From Flavivirga jejuensis (lineage in GTDB: Bacteria > Bacteroidota > Bacteroidia > Flavobacteriales > Flavobacteriaceae): a stretch of DNA of 64,000 bases. Made by a program: the position numbers and the translations under genes. Location: contig NZ_JAUOEL010000002.1 of the NCBI RefSeq assembly GCF_030540765.1, positions 682,001 to 746,000 on the forward strand. Reading direction: 5' to 3'. The notes beneath the pieces were generated by a model, which was not told the origin of the DNA, searched no databases, and worked only from the letters and a program-made list of their open reading frames with translations. Shown piece by piece: positions 18,361-27,709 of the stretch (position 1 is its first letter; each line of letters opens with the position of its first letter).

Positions 18361-18639
18361 TTTTTATTTTTCTCTTGCTAAGAATTTTTTCGATGAATCA
18401 TAGTTTTTTTCATTTAAACTACTTAAAGCTCTATAAAAACTGTTCAAATTTTATTCTTTAGTTTACTTTATCGTCTAAATCTATCACTTTATAGCATTTT
18501 TTTTAATGATATAATTCGCATTTATTTTGCCTTGACTGAAAACGTAATCCACCCAAACTAATTCCAAAAACATATGCGTTTGTGCTGGTTTTTGCTTTTT
18601 TTGTCATGTACTTAGTAGAATAATAATTATTTTTTTAGG

Positions 18640-18647
18640 TACTTTTG
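18640..18647 (+). promoter_or_regulatory. -7 box of DUF3810 gene, predicting a leaderless mRNA
   Basis: TACTTTTG fits TAnnTTTG and ends only 4 bp before the ATG at 18652. If used, transcription would begin at or next to the start codon. Confidence 0.45.
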
Positions 18648-18651
18648 ATTT

Positions 18652-19719
18652 ATGCTGAAGAAAAAAAAAACAATTATAGCACTTTTAGTCATTCCGCAGT
18701 ACTTATTAATTAAGTTTTTATCTAACTACCCTGAGTTTATTGAACGATTTTACAGCAATGGATTATACCCTTTAATTTCTAAAATATTTAGGTACACTCT
18801 GGGTTGGATGCCTTTTTCGTTTGGGGATTTAATATATACTTTTTCTATTATTTATATAATACGGTGGTTTTATAAAAACAGAAAACGCCTAAAAAAAGAT
18901 ACCAAGCAGTGGTTTATAGATGTATTTTCCGCTATCTCGATTATGTATTTTGCATTTCACTTGTTTTGGGGGTTTAATTACTACCGCTTACCATTACATA
19001 AGAGCTTGAATCTGGCTAGTGATTATACAACGGAACAGTTAATTTCTGTAACAGAAAGGTTGATTATAAAATCGAATACCCTTCATTTTAAGATCACTAA
19101 AAATGATACCATTAAGGCCGATTTACCTTATAGTAAAAGCGATGTGTTAAAGATGGCACCTGCTGGCTATGAAAATTTGAAACAGCTCTTTCCTCATTTA
19201 GAATACCATCCAAAAAGTATAAAAAAATCATTATATAGCTATCCGTTAACTTATATGGGCTTTAGTGGCTATTTGAACCCGTTTACCAACGAAGCACAGG
19301 TTAATAGCTTAAATCCTGTTTATAAAGTCCCCACAACAGCTTCTCATGAAATCGCACATCAATTAGGCCATGCTGCCGAAAATGAAGCCAACTTTATTGG
19401 GTGTATGGCAGCAATAAACCATGACGATATTTATTTTAAGTATACGGGGTACACCTTTGGGCTCCGCTTTTGCTTAAATGAAATATACAGACGTGATCCT
19501 TGTATATATGAAGATATGGTTGCAGATGTTAACAAAGGTATTTTAAAGAACTATAAAGAGGTTCGTAAGTTTTGGGAAGCGCATGAAAATCCTACCGAAC
19601 CTTTATTTAAATTATTTTATGGTAACTTTTTAAAAGCTAACAATCAAAATAAAGGTATGGAAAGTTATAGCTATGTAGTGGCTTTATTAGTTAATTATTT
19701 TGAAACTGAAAGTTTATAG
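18652..19719 (+). CDS. DUF3810 family membrane metallopeptidase-like protein
   Basis: A 355-residue protein with three N-terminal membrane helices (about 8-26, 45-70 and 92-112) and an extracytoplasmic domain. The domain contains SHEIAHQLGHAAENEANFIG, an HExxH zinc motif followed by a downstream Glu (ENEANF). This resembles gluzincin or Ste24-like proteases and is the hallmark of DUF3810. The substrate is unknown. The promoter box is so close that the mRNA may be leaderless. Convergent with the T9SS protein gene. Confidence 0.88.
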   Translation: MLKKKKTIIALLVIPQYLLIKFLSNYPEFIERFYSNGLYPLISKIFRYTLGWMPFSFGDLIYTFSIIYIIRWFYKNRKRLKKDTKQWFIDVFSAISIMYFAFHLFWGFNYYRLPLHKSLNLASDYTTEQLISVTERLIIKSNTLHFKITKNDTIKADLPYSKSDVLKMAPAGYENLKQLFPHLEYHPKSIKKSLYSYPLTYMGFSGYLNPFTNEAQVNSLNPVYKVPTTASHEIAHQLGHAAENEANFIGCMAAINHDDIYFKYTGYTFGLRFCLNEIYRRDPCIYEDMVADVNKGILKNYKEVRKFWEAHENPTEPLFKLFYGNFLKANNQNKGMESYSYVVALLVNYFETESL

Positions 19720-19801
19720 ATTTATTCTACAAGTCTGGTTTCTTCTGGAACTTTAAAAGGGAGGCTTTCGTTTTTTTATAAGTGCTTAATTTTCAATCGT
19801 T

Positions 19802-19876
19802 TGTCATTCAGAGCACAGCGAAGAATCTTTATCATTAATCTCTAAAGATTCTTCAGTCGTACCTCCTTCTGAATGA
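19802..19876. repeat. Dispersed palindromic repeat, GTCATTCAGAG family, copy A
   Basis: Ends GTCATTCAGAG and CTTCTGAATGA are inverted. Inner arms GAAGAATCTTT and AAAGATTCTTC form a second perfect inverted pair around a short AT centre. It lies between the convergent genes ending at 19719 and 19914. Other copies are at 34773, 34955, 42059 and 42232. Confidence 0.8.
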
Positions 19877-19913
19877 ACATTACTATTTGTACAAAAACCG
19901 AACCTATATTTGT

Positions 19914-22523
19914 CTATTCAACAATTAATTTTTGTGCAATTTCGTAAAAGCCATCATTAACCTTTAAAAAATACAGCCCTCTTTTTAAAGAAGATACATT
20001 TATTTGGATCGTTTTATTGTATGGTTCCTCTTCCGAGTTTAATATTAATTTTCCTTGAATATTGTATACGCTTACATTTACTTTACTACTAATATTTTTA
20101 TTAAACCTTAATTCTACAATGTCGTTTGCTGGATTAGGAAACACTAAAAAACTTTGGTTAATTAAATCGGTATTAGAAAGCGTTGTAATAAATTCGGTAT
20201 TAAATGTATTGGTTATTACAGCTTCATTAAAATCGAAATAAATTTCAGCTGTATTTGGTATAATATCTCCAATATTATATCCTGCTAAAGGCTTTATTTT
20301 ATAATATACATAACCATGACTATTGGGTTCGTCCATATCCTCACTTGGCAAATGGATATCATCAAACTTCCAATTTAGCTGTGCATCTGTTCTTGTAAAA
20401 ACATAATCATGACTTGCGCTCAGCATTTTAATGGTCGATTTATCTAATTTCGGATTCAACGTATTATCAATCGATACATTTATCGCATCTGCAGTTCCTA
20501 CGTTTTGAAATCTTACTGTGTAATATAAATAATCATTGTTATTAAAACTGTCGTAAAAGATATCTGGACCATGAGATTCTGCAATATCATTTGGATCGTA
20601 TGAGCCTATTACGGTTTCTGATAATACCGACGTGTTATTTTCGGTAGACAAATCGATAACAGAATAAGTCGCTGTGTTAGTTAATAGTGTCCCCAAGCTT
20701 GTAGCTACAGGAACATTCATCTCTACCATAACTGTCTTTTGCTCATTAGGTTTTAAATCAACAAAATCTAAAGTAAAACCAGTTGCTGTATTGTTTACAG
20801 TATCTCCTATATCAACATTGGTTACGGTATTAAATGTTACTAAAGGGTCATGAACAAACTCCACAGTACCAGAAGAGACTGTTTCTAAGCCTTTATTTTT
20901 AATTACTAAATAATTAACATAATCAAACCCTGGTCTTGGTGGTACATAAGAAATTAAATAAACCGCAATATCACCACAATCTTGTGTTTTTGTAACAGGA
21001 AAATTATAATTAACCATACTACCATTTGAAACGCTTACTGAGTCGTATGAAACTGTTGTAATATCATAACAAGCATCATACTCTGTAAATATTTCATAAC
21101 TAATATCGTACGTATTATTTTCGTCATCACTTATAATATTGAATACACCATTTGACGAATATAAAACATGCTCAACTCCATCATTATTTTTCTCGTAGGT
21201 TAGAGCGCCATTTAAAAAATTGATTTCATCATTATCAAAAGTAGTGTTAGAATCTGTATCATGAAAAGCATTAACTTCTATAACACCTTTAGCCGAGCAG
21301 TCTTGAACGACTAATTGTAACGGTAAAATAGTGAAACAACCATAGCCTTCCATATTTTCAACATCAACATATATGGTTTGAGGGTTAGTGATATTAGTAT
21401 AATTATCAAATATAGCACTACCATATTCATCGTTTTCATCTGTATAAAAAGAAATATCATATATTATTCCTTCACTATTAATTTGATCATAAATTATAGA
21501 TAAATCAAATAACGCAAATCCATCACCACTTTCATCATCACAAACTTCATAAGGATCTAAGGCGTTTACTAATGGTGGCGTGAAAATGGAAAAACTAAAT
21601 GATGTTATTGCATAAGTCCCCCCAATACTTTCATCTACCCGTGCATACATTGTTGTAGAATCCGAAATAATATAAATTTCAGATAATTGATTTTCATTAG
21701 CTTCTGCATCAGCTTGTGATAAATAATAGGAAACAGAAGAATTATCTGAGTTTTGGTTTCCCATAATAGCACTATCTAAGCTAGTCAAATCATACTCAAT
21801 TAAACCATCATAATCTTCATCACAAATATAAATATCACCTGGATTATTAGCTCCAGTAAACCAAACCCTTATTTTAAAAGAAGTAGTCGCCACATAGCTA
21901 GAGGTATTATGTACTGCTCTTACAAAAATTGTCTGTGGGTTTCTAGTATTTGAAAAAGCTGTAGGGTTTATTATAGAATTAGTTCCTGTATCTGCATCAC
22001 TTTCTAATACATGATAAGTTAAAGTATAATCATTTTTATCATTTGTACCACAAAATATATTCGCAGATGTTAAATCGAAAGTAGACAAACCACCAGAATT
22101 TGCCTCATAGACTACTAATTCGGGTCTGGGGGTTAATAGCTTTTTAACTTCTATAGGATTTTCTCCTGTTAAAAATTCAATGCTATCAGGAATAATTTTA
22201 TTTGCTCTATAATAAATAATTTGAGGAGTTGAAACATTTATATAATTCTCTGGATTTATTATAGGATTCGTTTCATTAAGCATATCCTCTTGAGTCGTAT
22301 AATAAACAATGGAGTGGTACTCTTCTGGCTCTCCTTTATCACTTCTACAAAATGTTGCAAAAGAAAATGAATCTACTAAATTGAATATTGCAAAACCATC
22401 ATCATTATCATCACAAGCATATATTGGTGTATATCCACAAGGTACTGGAGGCAGGCCTTGAATTTGAGAGTAAACAGTAAAAGATAAAAAAATGAACAGA
22501 AAAAAGAGTAATCGTTGTACCAT
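19914..22523 (-). CDS. Large T9SS-exported surface protein (DUF7619-like, type A sorting domain)
   Basis: An 869-residue secreted protein. The order is: signal peptide (1-19); three spaced copies of a C-D-D-x-D-D-G-hydrophobic-F/Y-x-L motif (near 37, 235 and 330); an SdrD-like segment (about 405-480); a DUF7619-like Bacteroidota domain (about 635-780, starting GSYDPNDIAES); and a type A T9SS C-terminal domain (about 795-869, FLVFPNPAND ... GLYFLKV ... KLIVE). It should be carried across the outer membrane by type IX secretion and anchored or released. Acidic repeats suggest calcium binding. Adhesin-like role inferred. Confidence 0.9.
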   Translation of the reverse strand: MVQRLLFFLFIFLSFTVYSQIQGLPPVPCGYTPIYACDDNDDGFAIFNLVDSFSFATFCRSDKGEPEEYHSIVYYTTQEDMLNETNPIINPENYINVSTPQIIYYRANKIIPDSIEFLTGENPIEVKKLLTPRPELVVYEANSGGLSTFDLTSANIFCGTNDKNDYTLTYHVLESDADTGTNSIINPTAFSNTRNPQTIFVRAVHNTSSYVATTSFKIRVWFTGANNPGDIYICDEDYDGLIEYDLTSLDSAIMGNQNSDNSSVSYYLSQADAEANENQLSEIYIISDSTTMYARVDESIGGTYAITSFSFSIFTPPLVNALDPYEVCDDESGDGFALFDLSIIYDQINSEGIIYDISFYTDENDEYGSAIFDNYTNITNPQTIYVDVENMEGYGCFTILPLQLVVQDCSAKGVIEVNAFHDTDSNTTFDNDEINFLNGALTYEKNNDGVEHVLYSSNGVFNIISDDENNTYDISYEIFTEYDACYDITTVSYDSVSVSNGSMVNYNFPVTKTQDCGDIAVYLISYVPPRPGFDYVNYLVIKNKGLETVSSGTVEFVHDPLVTFNTVTNVDIGDTVNNTATGFTLDFVDLKPNEQKTVMVEMNVPVATSLGTLLTNTATYSVIDLSTENNTSVLSETVIGSYDPNDIAESHGPDIFYDSFNNNDYLYYTVRFQNVGTADAINVSIDNTLNPKLDKSTIKMLSASHDYVFTRTDAQLNWKFDDIHLPSEDMDEPNSHGYVYYKIKPLAGYNIGDIIPNTAEIYFDFNEAVITNTFNTEFITTLSNTDLINQSFLVFPNPANDIVELRFNKNISSKVNVSVYNIQGKLILNSEEEPYNKTIQINVSSLKRGLYFLKVNDGFYEIAQKLIVE

Positions 22524-22561
22524 AATTGTAGTAGATTTGTTTAAACAAAAATAGAAAGAAA

Positions 22562-23362
22562 TTGTCTACATTAGTAATAACCAGTACACAAAACCCATTT
22601 ATTCGACAACTTGCACAATTAAAAGATAAGTCGCGCGAACGTAGAAAAACAGGGCTGTTTTTAATTGAAGGGGAACGTGAGATCTCTTTGGCTTTAAAAG
22701 GAAATTACGAACTAGAAACGGTTTTATTTTACCCTGAGTTAATTTCGCAAGAACAACTTAACGACTTAACAAACCAACAAGCCAGCACGATAGAAATTTC
22801 TAAAGAGGTATATCAAAAATTAGCCTATCGCGATACTACAGAGGGTGTTTTAGCAGTTGCTAAAAGCAAAGATCATGACATCAATCATTTAGAATTCAGC
22901 ACTAAAACCCCATTAATTTTAATTGCTGAGGCTCCCGAAAAACCAGGTAATATAGGTGCTATTTTAAGAACTGCTGATGCTGCCAATGTAGATGCCGTTA
23001 TTATAGCTAATCCAAAAACAGATCTATACAACCCCAATATTATTCGTTCTAGTGTGGGTTGCGTATTTACCAATCAAATTGCAACTGGTAGTACTTCTGA
23101 GATTATTACCTTTTTAAAAGAAAATAATATCGATATTTACTGTGCCGCTTTACAAGCGTCGGTAAATTACCACACACAAGATTTCACTAAACCAACCGCT
23201 ATTATTGTTGGTACAGAAGCTACTGGATTGAGTCATGAATGGCTAGAAAGTTCGACTCAAAATATTATTATTCCCATGCAAGGAGAAATAGATTCCATGA
23301 ATGTGTCTGTTGCCGCAGGAATTCTTATTTTTGAAGCGAAGAGACAACGGGATTTTTTATAA
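22562..23362 (+). CDS. SpoU/TrmH-family RNA 2'-O-methyltransferase
   Basis: A 266-residue SPOUT methyltransferase that uses S-adenosylmethionine. An N-terminal SpoU substrate-binding domain (about 1-95) precedes the knotted catalytic domain. The three family motifs are PGNIGAILRTADAANVDAVI, IVGTEATGLSHEW and IPMQGEIDSMNVSVAAGI. The start must be TTG at 22562, because no ATG occurs before the conserved N-terminus (STLVITSTQNPFIRQLAQLK). The target could be 23S rRNA or tRNA. Divergent from the T9SS protein with only 38 bp between. Confidence 0.92.
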   Translation: MSTLVITSTQNPFIRQLAQLKDKSRERRKTGLFLIEGEREISLALKGNYELETVLFYPELISQEQLNDLTNQQASTIEISKEVYQKLAYRDTTEGVLAVAKSKDHDINHLEFSTKTPLILIAEAPEKPGNIGAILRTADAANVDAVIIANPKTDLYNPNIIRSSVGCVFTNQIATGSTSEIITFLKENNIDIYCAALQASVNYHTQDFTKPTAIIVGTEATGLSHEWLESSTQNIIIPMQGEIDSMNVSVAAGILIFEAKRQRDFL

Positions 23363-23427
23363 AAAAAACAAATTCTAAATCCTAACTATTAGAATTTGAT
23401 ATTTTAAATATTGGAATTTAAACAATT

Positions 23428-24663
23428 ATGACATCAACAACTTTATTCTATATTATTATTGCAATTATAATTATCAACTTTTTGGTCGATAAAATCCTGG
23501 ATGCTTTAAATGCCAGGCATTATAACGATGCACTTCCTAAAGATTTACAGGATGTTTATGATGATACAGAATATAAAAAATCACAAAACTATAAAGCTAC
23601 TAATTATAAGTTTGGTATTTTAACTTCCACATTTTCTATTCTTTTAACCTTAGGATTTTTACTTTTTGATGGTTTTGAGTTTGTAGATAACATCGCCAGA
23701 AGTTACAGCAATAACCCCATTATTATAGCTCTTATTTTCTTTGGTATTATTATGATTGGTAGTGATATTGTTTCAACGCCTTTCTCTTATTACAGCACCT
23801 TTGTTATTGAAGAAAAATTTGGCTTTAATAAAACAACACTTAAAATTTTTATTCTTGATAAAATAAAAGGTTGGTTGATGATGGCGATTGTTGGCGGTGG
23901 TATTTTAGCACTCATCATTTGGTTTTACCAAGTTACTGGAAATCATTTTTGGTTATATGCCTGGGGAGCAGTTGCTGTATTTACACTGTTTATGAATATG
24001 TTTTACTCTAAACTTATAGTACCATTGTTTAATAAACAAACACCTTTAGAGGCAGGAAGTTTACGAGATAAAATATCTGAATATGCACAAACAGTTGGTT
24101 TTAAACTCGATAAAATATTTGTGATTGATGGCTCTAAACGTAGCACAAAAGCCAATGCCTATTTTTCTGGGTTTGGTAGCGAAAAACGTGTCACGCTATA
24201 CGATACTTTAATTAACGATTTAGACGAGGAGGAAATTGTTGCTGTACTAGCACATGAAGTTGGCCATTATAAAAAGAAACATATTATTTTTAATCTGTTT
24301 GCTTCCATTTTATTAACAGGATTCACCCTTTTTATTTTGTCGCTTTTTATTTCAAATCCATTATTATCGAATGCATTGGGTGTGGAGATTCCTAGTTTTC
24401 ATATCGGGTTGATAGCTTTCGGATTATTATACTCCCCTATTTCTGAAATTACGGGTTTAATTATGAATCTGTTTTCTAGAAAATTTGAATACCAAGCAGA
24501 TGATTATGCCAAAAACACTTATAAAGGAGCCCCTTTAATTACATCGCTTAAAAAGTTATCTAAAAATAGTTTGAGTAATTTAACACCGCATAAAGCTTAT
24601 GTGTTTATGCATTATTCGCACCCTACTTTATTAGAACGGATTAGAAATTTGAAAAAACAGTAA
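23428..24663 (+). CDS. M48 (Ste24-like CAAX) membrane zinc protease
   Basis: A 411-residue integral membrane peptidase. The zinc motif HEVGHYKKKH and the downstream Glu region EYQADDYA are both present, with about seven membrane helices and the N-terminal peptidase_M48_N domain. Length and layout match CAAX prenyl protease 1-like bacterial proteins, which act in membrane protein quality control rather than prenylation. It begins 65 bp after the methyltransferase gene, so co-transcription is possible. Confidence 0.93.
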   Translation: MTSTTLFYIIIAIIIINFLVDKILDALNARHYNDALPKDLQDVYDDTEYKKSQNYKATNYKFGILTSTFSILLTLGFLLFDGFEFVDNIARSYSNNPIIIALIFFGIIMIGSDIVSTPFSYYSTFVIEEKFGFNKTTLKIFILDKIKGWLMMAIVGGGILALIIWFYQVTGNHFWLYAWGAVAVFTLFMNMFYSKLIVPLFNKQTPLEAGSLRDKISEYAQTVGFKLDKIFVIDGSKRSTKANAYFSGFGSEKRVTLYDTLINDLDEEEIVAVLAHEVGHYKKKHIIFNLFASILLTGFTLFILSLFISNPLLSNALGVEIPSFHIGLIAFGLLYSPISEITGLIMNLFSRKFEYQADDYAKNTYKGAPLITSLKKLSKNSLSNLTPHKAYVFMHYSHPTLLERIRNLKKQ

Positions 24664-24714
24664 TTTTCAGCGCAACCTTTTGTAATAATATTCATCTACA
24701 AATAAATGTTTGTT

Positions 24715-25077
24715 ATGAAAAAGTTAAATCTTATTTTACTCTCTTTTTTAGTCCTTGTTTCTTGTTCAAATGACGATGATAGTAGTCCTTCTTTAAATAT
24801 TAACGGAACATATACATATAGTATTCCCAATTGTGACAATGGTGGTAATTACGAAATACATTGTGAGCTGTTTGTTATTTTCGTTAATGATACACAAGTA
24901 AACCCTATTTCAATTACTGGTGGTGATATTGTTTATCAAACTGACTACACGATAAATAATAACGTTGTCAAATTCAACAAATCATCTGATTTTAATTTCG
25001 ATGTTTCTTTTGAAATTATAGACAACACTACTCTTAAGCGTATTGAAGATAGTACTATATGGGTGAAAAGCGAGTAA
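24715..25077 (+). CDS. Small surface lipoprotein, lipocalin-like
   Basis: A 120-residue predicted lipoprotein. The signal peptide ends in LVLVSC, followed by SNDDDSSPS, an acidic tract of the kind that sends Bacteroidota lipoproteins to the cell surface. The mature part is beta-rich (NGTYTY...VKFNKSSDFNFDVSFEIIDNTTLKRI) and resembles lipocalin-like folds only in a general way. Two cysteines (in IPNCDNGG and IHCELF) may form a disulphide. I use the ATG at 24715; an ATG at 24706 would add three residues. Function unknown. Confidence 0.72.
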   Translation: MKKLNLILLSFLVLVSCSNDDDSSPSLNINGTYTYSIPNCDNGGNYEIHCELFVIFVNDTQVNPISITGGDIVYQTDYTINNNVVKFNKSSDFNFDVSFEIIDNTTLKRIEDSTIWVKSE

Positions 25078-25234
25078 GAACTTGCGTTAACGATTGAACG
25101 GCATGTCTGAAATCCTTTTTGTTTTTCTCAAAAAGATTGAGTAGTGAAAGCGTGTTAAAATGCCAAAAAACAACAATAAATCTTCTTCTAAACTTAAAAA
25201 GATTCCTTCCTGTGAGGGTATAAAAATAAAAGCT

Positions 25235-25242
25235 TACCTTTG
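25235..25242 (+). promoter_or_regulatory. -7 box of DEAD-box helicase gene; long leader
   Basis: TACCTTTG fits TAnnTTTG. It would give a leader of about 105 nt. The leader starts with a small hairpin (CCTCA-gag-TGAGG at 25255-25267), which hints at leader-based control, as known for cold-shock helicases. Confidence 0.55.
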
Positions 25243-25352
25243 CGACTTCAAATTCCTCAGAGTGAGGATGTGTTACTAGAAGTTTAGGTTTAAGTATGTC
25301 GATTCGCTTCTTTATGTAACACTACATAATAAATCGCATACATATAACAAGA

Positions 25353-27164
25353 ATGAGCACATTCCAAGAATTAGGTCTTAATGACGACCTTTTACACGCA
25401 ATTACAGATTTAGGTTTTACTAAACCAAGTGAAGTACAAGAAAAAGCAATCCCTATTTTATTAGGTTCTGAAACAGATTTAGTAGCATTAGCACAAACAG
25501 GAACTGGAAAAACGGCAGCGTTTGGTTTTCCTATGTTACAAAAAATTAATATTGATAGTAGAACAACTCAAGGTTTGATTTTATCGCCTACACGAGAACT
25601 TTGTTTACAGATTACTAACGAAATGAAACAATACGGCAAGTACTGTAAAGGTCTTAACGTTGTTGCTATTTATGGTGGGTCTAGTATTACAGATCAAGCT
25701 AGAGAAGTTAAGAGAGGCGCGCAGATTATTGTGGCAACTCCTGGTCGTATGAAGGATATGATTAGCAGACGCATGGTGGACATTTCTAAAATCCAATATT
25801 CGGTTTTAGATGAAGCTGATGAAATGCTAAACATGGGTTTTAAAGAAGATATCACCGATATTTTATCACATACACCAGATGAAAAAAATACATGGTTATT
25901 TTCGGCAACGATGCCTCGTGAGGTAGCAACTATAGCTAAAAGATTCATGAATGATCCGCAGGAAATAACTGTTGGAAATAAAAACGAAAGTACTTCGAAT
26001 GTATCTCACGAATATTATTTAGTAAATTCCAGAGATCGTTATCAGGCTTTAAAACGCTTATCGGATGCCAACCCTGATATTTTCTCGGTTGTATTTTGTA
26101 GAACTAAACGGGATACACAAAAGGTAGCCGAACAACTTATTGAGGATGGGTACAGTGCAGGCGCTTTACACGGAGATTTAAGTCAGAACCAACGTGATTT
26201 GGTAATGAAATCGTTTAGAAACAAACAAATACAAATGTTAGTGGCTACAGATGTTGCTGCTCGTGGTATTGATGTGGATGATATTACCCACGTTGTAAAT
26301 TACCAATTACCAGACGAAATTGAAACGTATACACACCGTTCTGGACGTACGGGACGTGCTGGTAAAACAGGGGTTTCTATGGTGATTGTTTCTAAAAGTG
26401 AGGTACGTAAAATAAAAAGTATTGAACGTATTATTAAACGCCAGTTTGAGAAAAAAAATATTCCGGATGGCGCAGATATTTGTGAAGTACAATTGATGTC
26501 TCTTGCTAATAAAATACATAACACAGAGGTTAATCATGAAATTGATAAGCATTTATCAAATATTAATGCATTGTTTGAAGACACAGATAAAGATGAATTG
26601 ATTAAAAAATTCTTCTCTGTTGAGTTTACACGTTTCTACAACTATTACCAAAAATCTAAAAACTTAAATGTTTCTGATGATGGGGGTCGTGGTCGTGACG
26701 GTGGACGTGATTATGGTGGTAAATCGAATTCTACGCGTTATTTTATAAACGTTGGTAGTAAGGATGGTTTTGACTGGATGAAACTAAAAGACTTCTTAAA
26801 AGAAGTTTTAGAGTTAGGTAGAGATGATGTATTTAAAGTAGAAGTAAAAGAAAGTTTTTCATTTTTTAATACTGAAAATGAAGCAAAAGAAAAGGTATTA
26901 GCTTTCTTCACCGATTATAAACATGAAGGACGTTTTGTTAATGTCGAAATATCTGAAAACAGAGGTGGCGGAAGACGTAACGACAGAAACAGAGGTAGAA
27001 GACGTGATGATAGAAAAGGAGGAGGAAGACGCGAGGATAAAAAATATAACTCTGGAAACAGAAACGAAAGACGACGTTCTGATGGTGATTCAAGACCAAG
27101 ACGTTCAGATTCTTCCTTTAGTAGTGGTTCAAATGCACCTAGACCCAGACGTTCTAGACGTTAG
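25353..27164 (+). CDS. DEAD-box RNA helicase (DeaD/CsdA type) with DbpA-like RNA-binding domain
   Basis: A 603-residue ATP-dependent RNA helicase. All core motifs are present: AQTGTGKT (I), PTRELCLQ (Ia), TPGRM (Ib), DEAD in VLDEADEML (II), SAT (III), HGDLSQNQRD (IV/V region), ATDVAARGID (V) and HRSGRTGRAG (VI). A DbpA-type RNA-recognition domain follows (about 465-540), then an Arg/Gly-rich tail that is likely disordered. It probably acts in ribosome assembly, mRNA turnover and cold adaptation. The leader is long; a strong terminator follows. Confidence 0.95.
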   Translation: MSTFQELGLNDDLLHAITDLGFTKPSEVQEKAIPILLGSETDLVALAQTGTGKTAAFGFPMLQKINIDSRTTQGLILSPTRELCLQITNEMKQYGKYCKGLNVVAIYGGSSITDQAREVKRGAQIIVATPGRMKDMISRRMVDISKIQYSVLDEADEMLNMGFKEDITDILSHTPDEKNTWLFSATMPREVATIAKRFMNDPQEITVGNKNESTSNVSHEYYLVNSRDRYQALKRLSDANPDIFSVVFCRTKRDTQKVAEQLIEDGYSAGALHGDLSQNQRDLVMKSFRNKQIQMLVATDVAARGIDVDDITHVVNYQLPDEIETYTHRSGRTGRAGKTGVSMVIVSKSEVRKIKSIERIIKRQFEKKNIPDGADICEVQLMSLANKIHNTEVNHEIDKHLSNINALFEDTDKDELIKKFFSVEFTRFYNYYQKSKNLNVSDDGGRGRDGGRDYGGKSNSTRYFINVGSKDGFDWMKLKDFLKEVLELGRDDVFKVEVKESFSFFNTENEAKEKVLAFFTDYKHEGRFVNVEISENRGGGRRNDRNRGRRRDDRKGGGRREDKKYNSGNRNERRRSDGDSRPRRSDSSFSSGSNAPRPRRSRR

Positions 27165-27189
27165 TAATAACTTGTGATAATATATATTA

Positions 27190-27232
27190 AACACCTAAAT
27201 ATACACAGCTGTATATATTTAGGTGTTTTTTT
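27190..27232 (+). terminator. Intrinsic terminator after the helicase gene
   Basis: A perfect 14-bp stem (AACACCTAAATATA with TATATTTAGGTGTT) enclosing a small palindromic loop, followed by eight T residues. Confidence 0.85.
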
Positions 27233-27269
27233 TATCATATCCTATATTTTTTGTCTTAACCTATTAACC

Positions 27270-27650
27270 TCAAAAATTTATCAAACAAAAAACATTTGCT
27301 GTGCCTAATACAAGTTCAAATAAAATTCCTTGAGTAATTTGTTTGCTTGGTTTACCATCAGCTTTTAAACTGATTAACCTACCAATTGCAAAACCTACAA
27401 AAATTAGAGATGCAACAAAGTGAGAAGTAAAAGTTAGCTTTTCAATAAATATCCCGAGTGCAATGATGATTCCTGCAGAAAGCATTACTGCACTAACTCC
27501 TCTCATTTCGTTTAATAGGCTAGCATCATTTTCTAGTCTGATTCCTGAACTTTTTAAATAGGTTTTTATTGGATTGCTCAACCTCATTACACCTACAAAG
27601 ACAAGCATTAAAGCTGATAATGACAAGATTGCGATTTTAATAATTTCCAT
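27270..27650 (-). CDS. DUF4345 family membrane protein
   Basis: A 126-residue protein with four membrane helices (about 5-24, 47-68, 75-95 and 104-124). A short polar loop after helix 1 (MRLSNPIKTYLKSSGIRLEND) fits DUF4345, small membrane proteins of unknown role. It lies 59 bp downstream of the WYL regulator on the same strand and may be controlled or co-transcribed with it. Confidence 0.8.
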   Translation of the reverse strand: MEIIKIAILSLSALMLVFVGVMRLSNPIKTYLKSSGIRLENDASLLNEMRGVSAVMLSAGIIIALGIFIEKLTFTSHFVASLIFVGFAIGRLISLKADGKPSKQITQGILFELVLGTANVFCLINF

Positions 27651-27709
27651 TTTTAGTTTTTTTAATTAATACTTCTGCAAATGTAAATTGAGGTTGTGAC
27701 AAAGGTGTG

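Larger units (their letters stand above)
18310..18651. other. Divergent intergenic region between PID-CTERM and DUF3810 genes
   Basis: 342 bp, very AT-rich, with no coding signal. It holds a minus-strand -7 box at 18353-18360 and a plus-strand -7 box at 18640-18647. Nothing else was recognised. Confidence 0.6.

Noticed and set aside
25078-25130. Similarity between the gap at 25078 and the gap near 56320
   Set aside because: Only scattered short matches (AACGG.ATG, GAAATCC); no consistent alignment or inverted structure, so not called a repeat.
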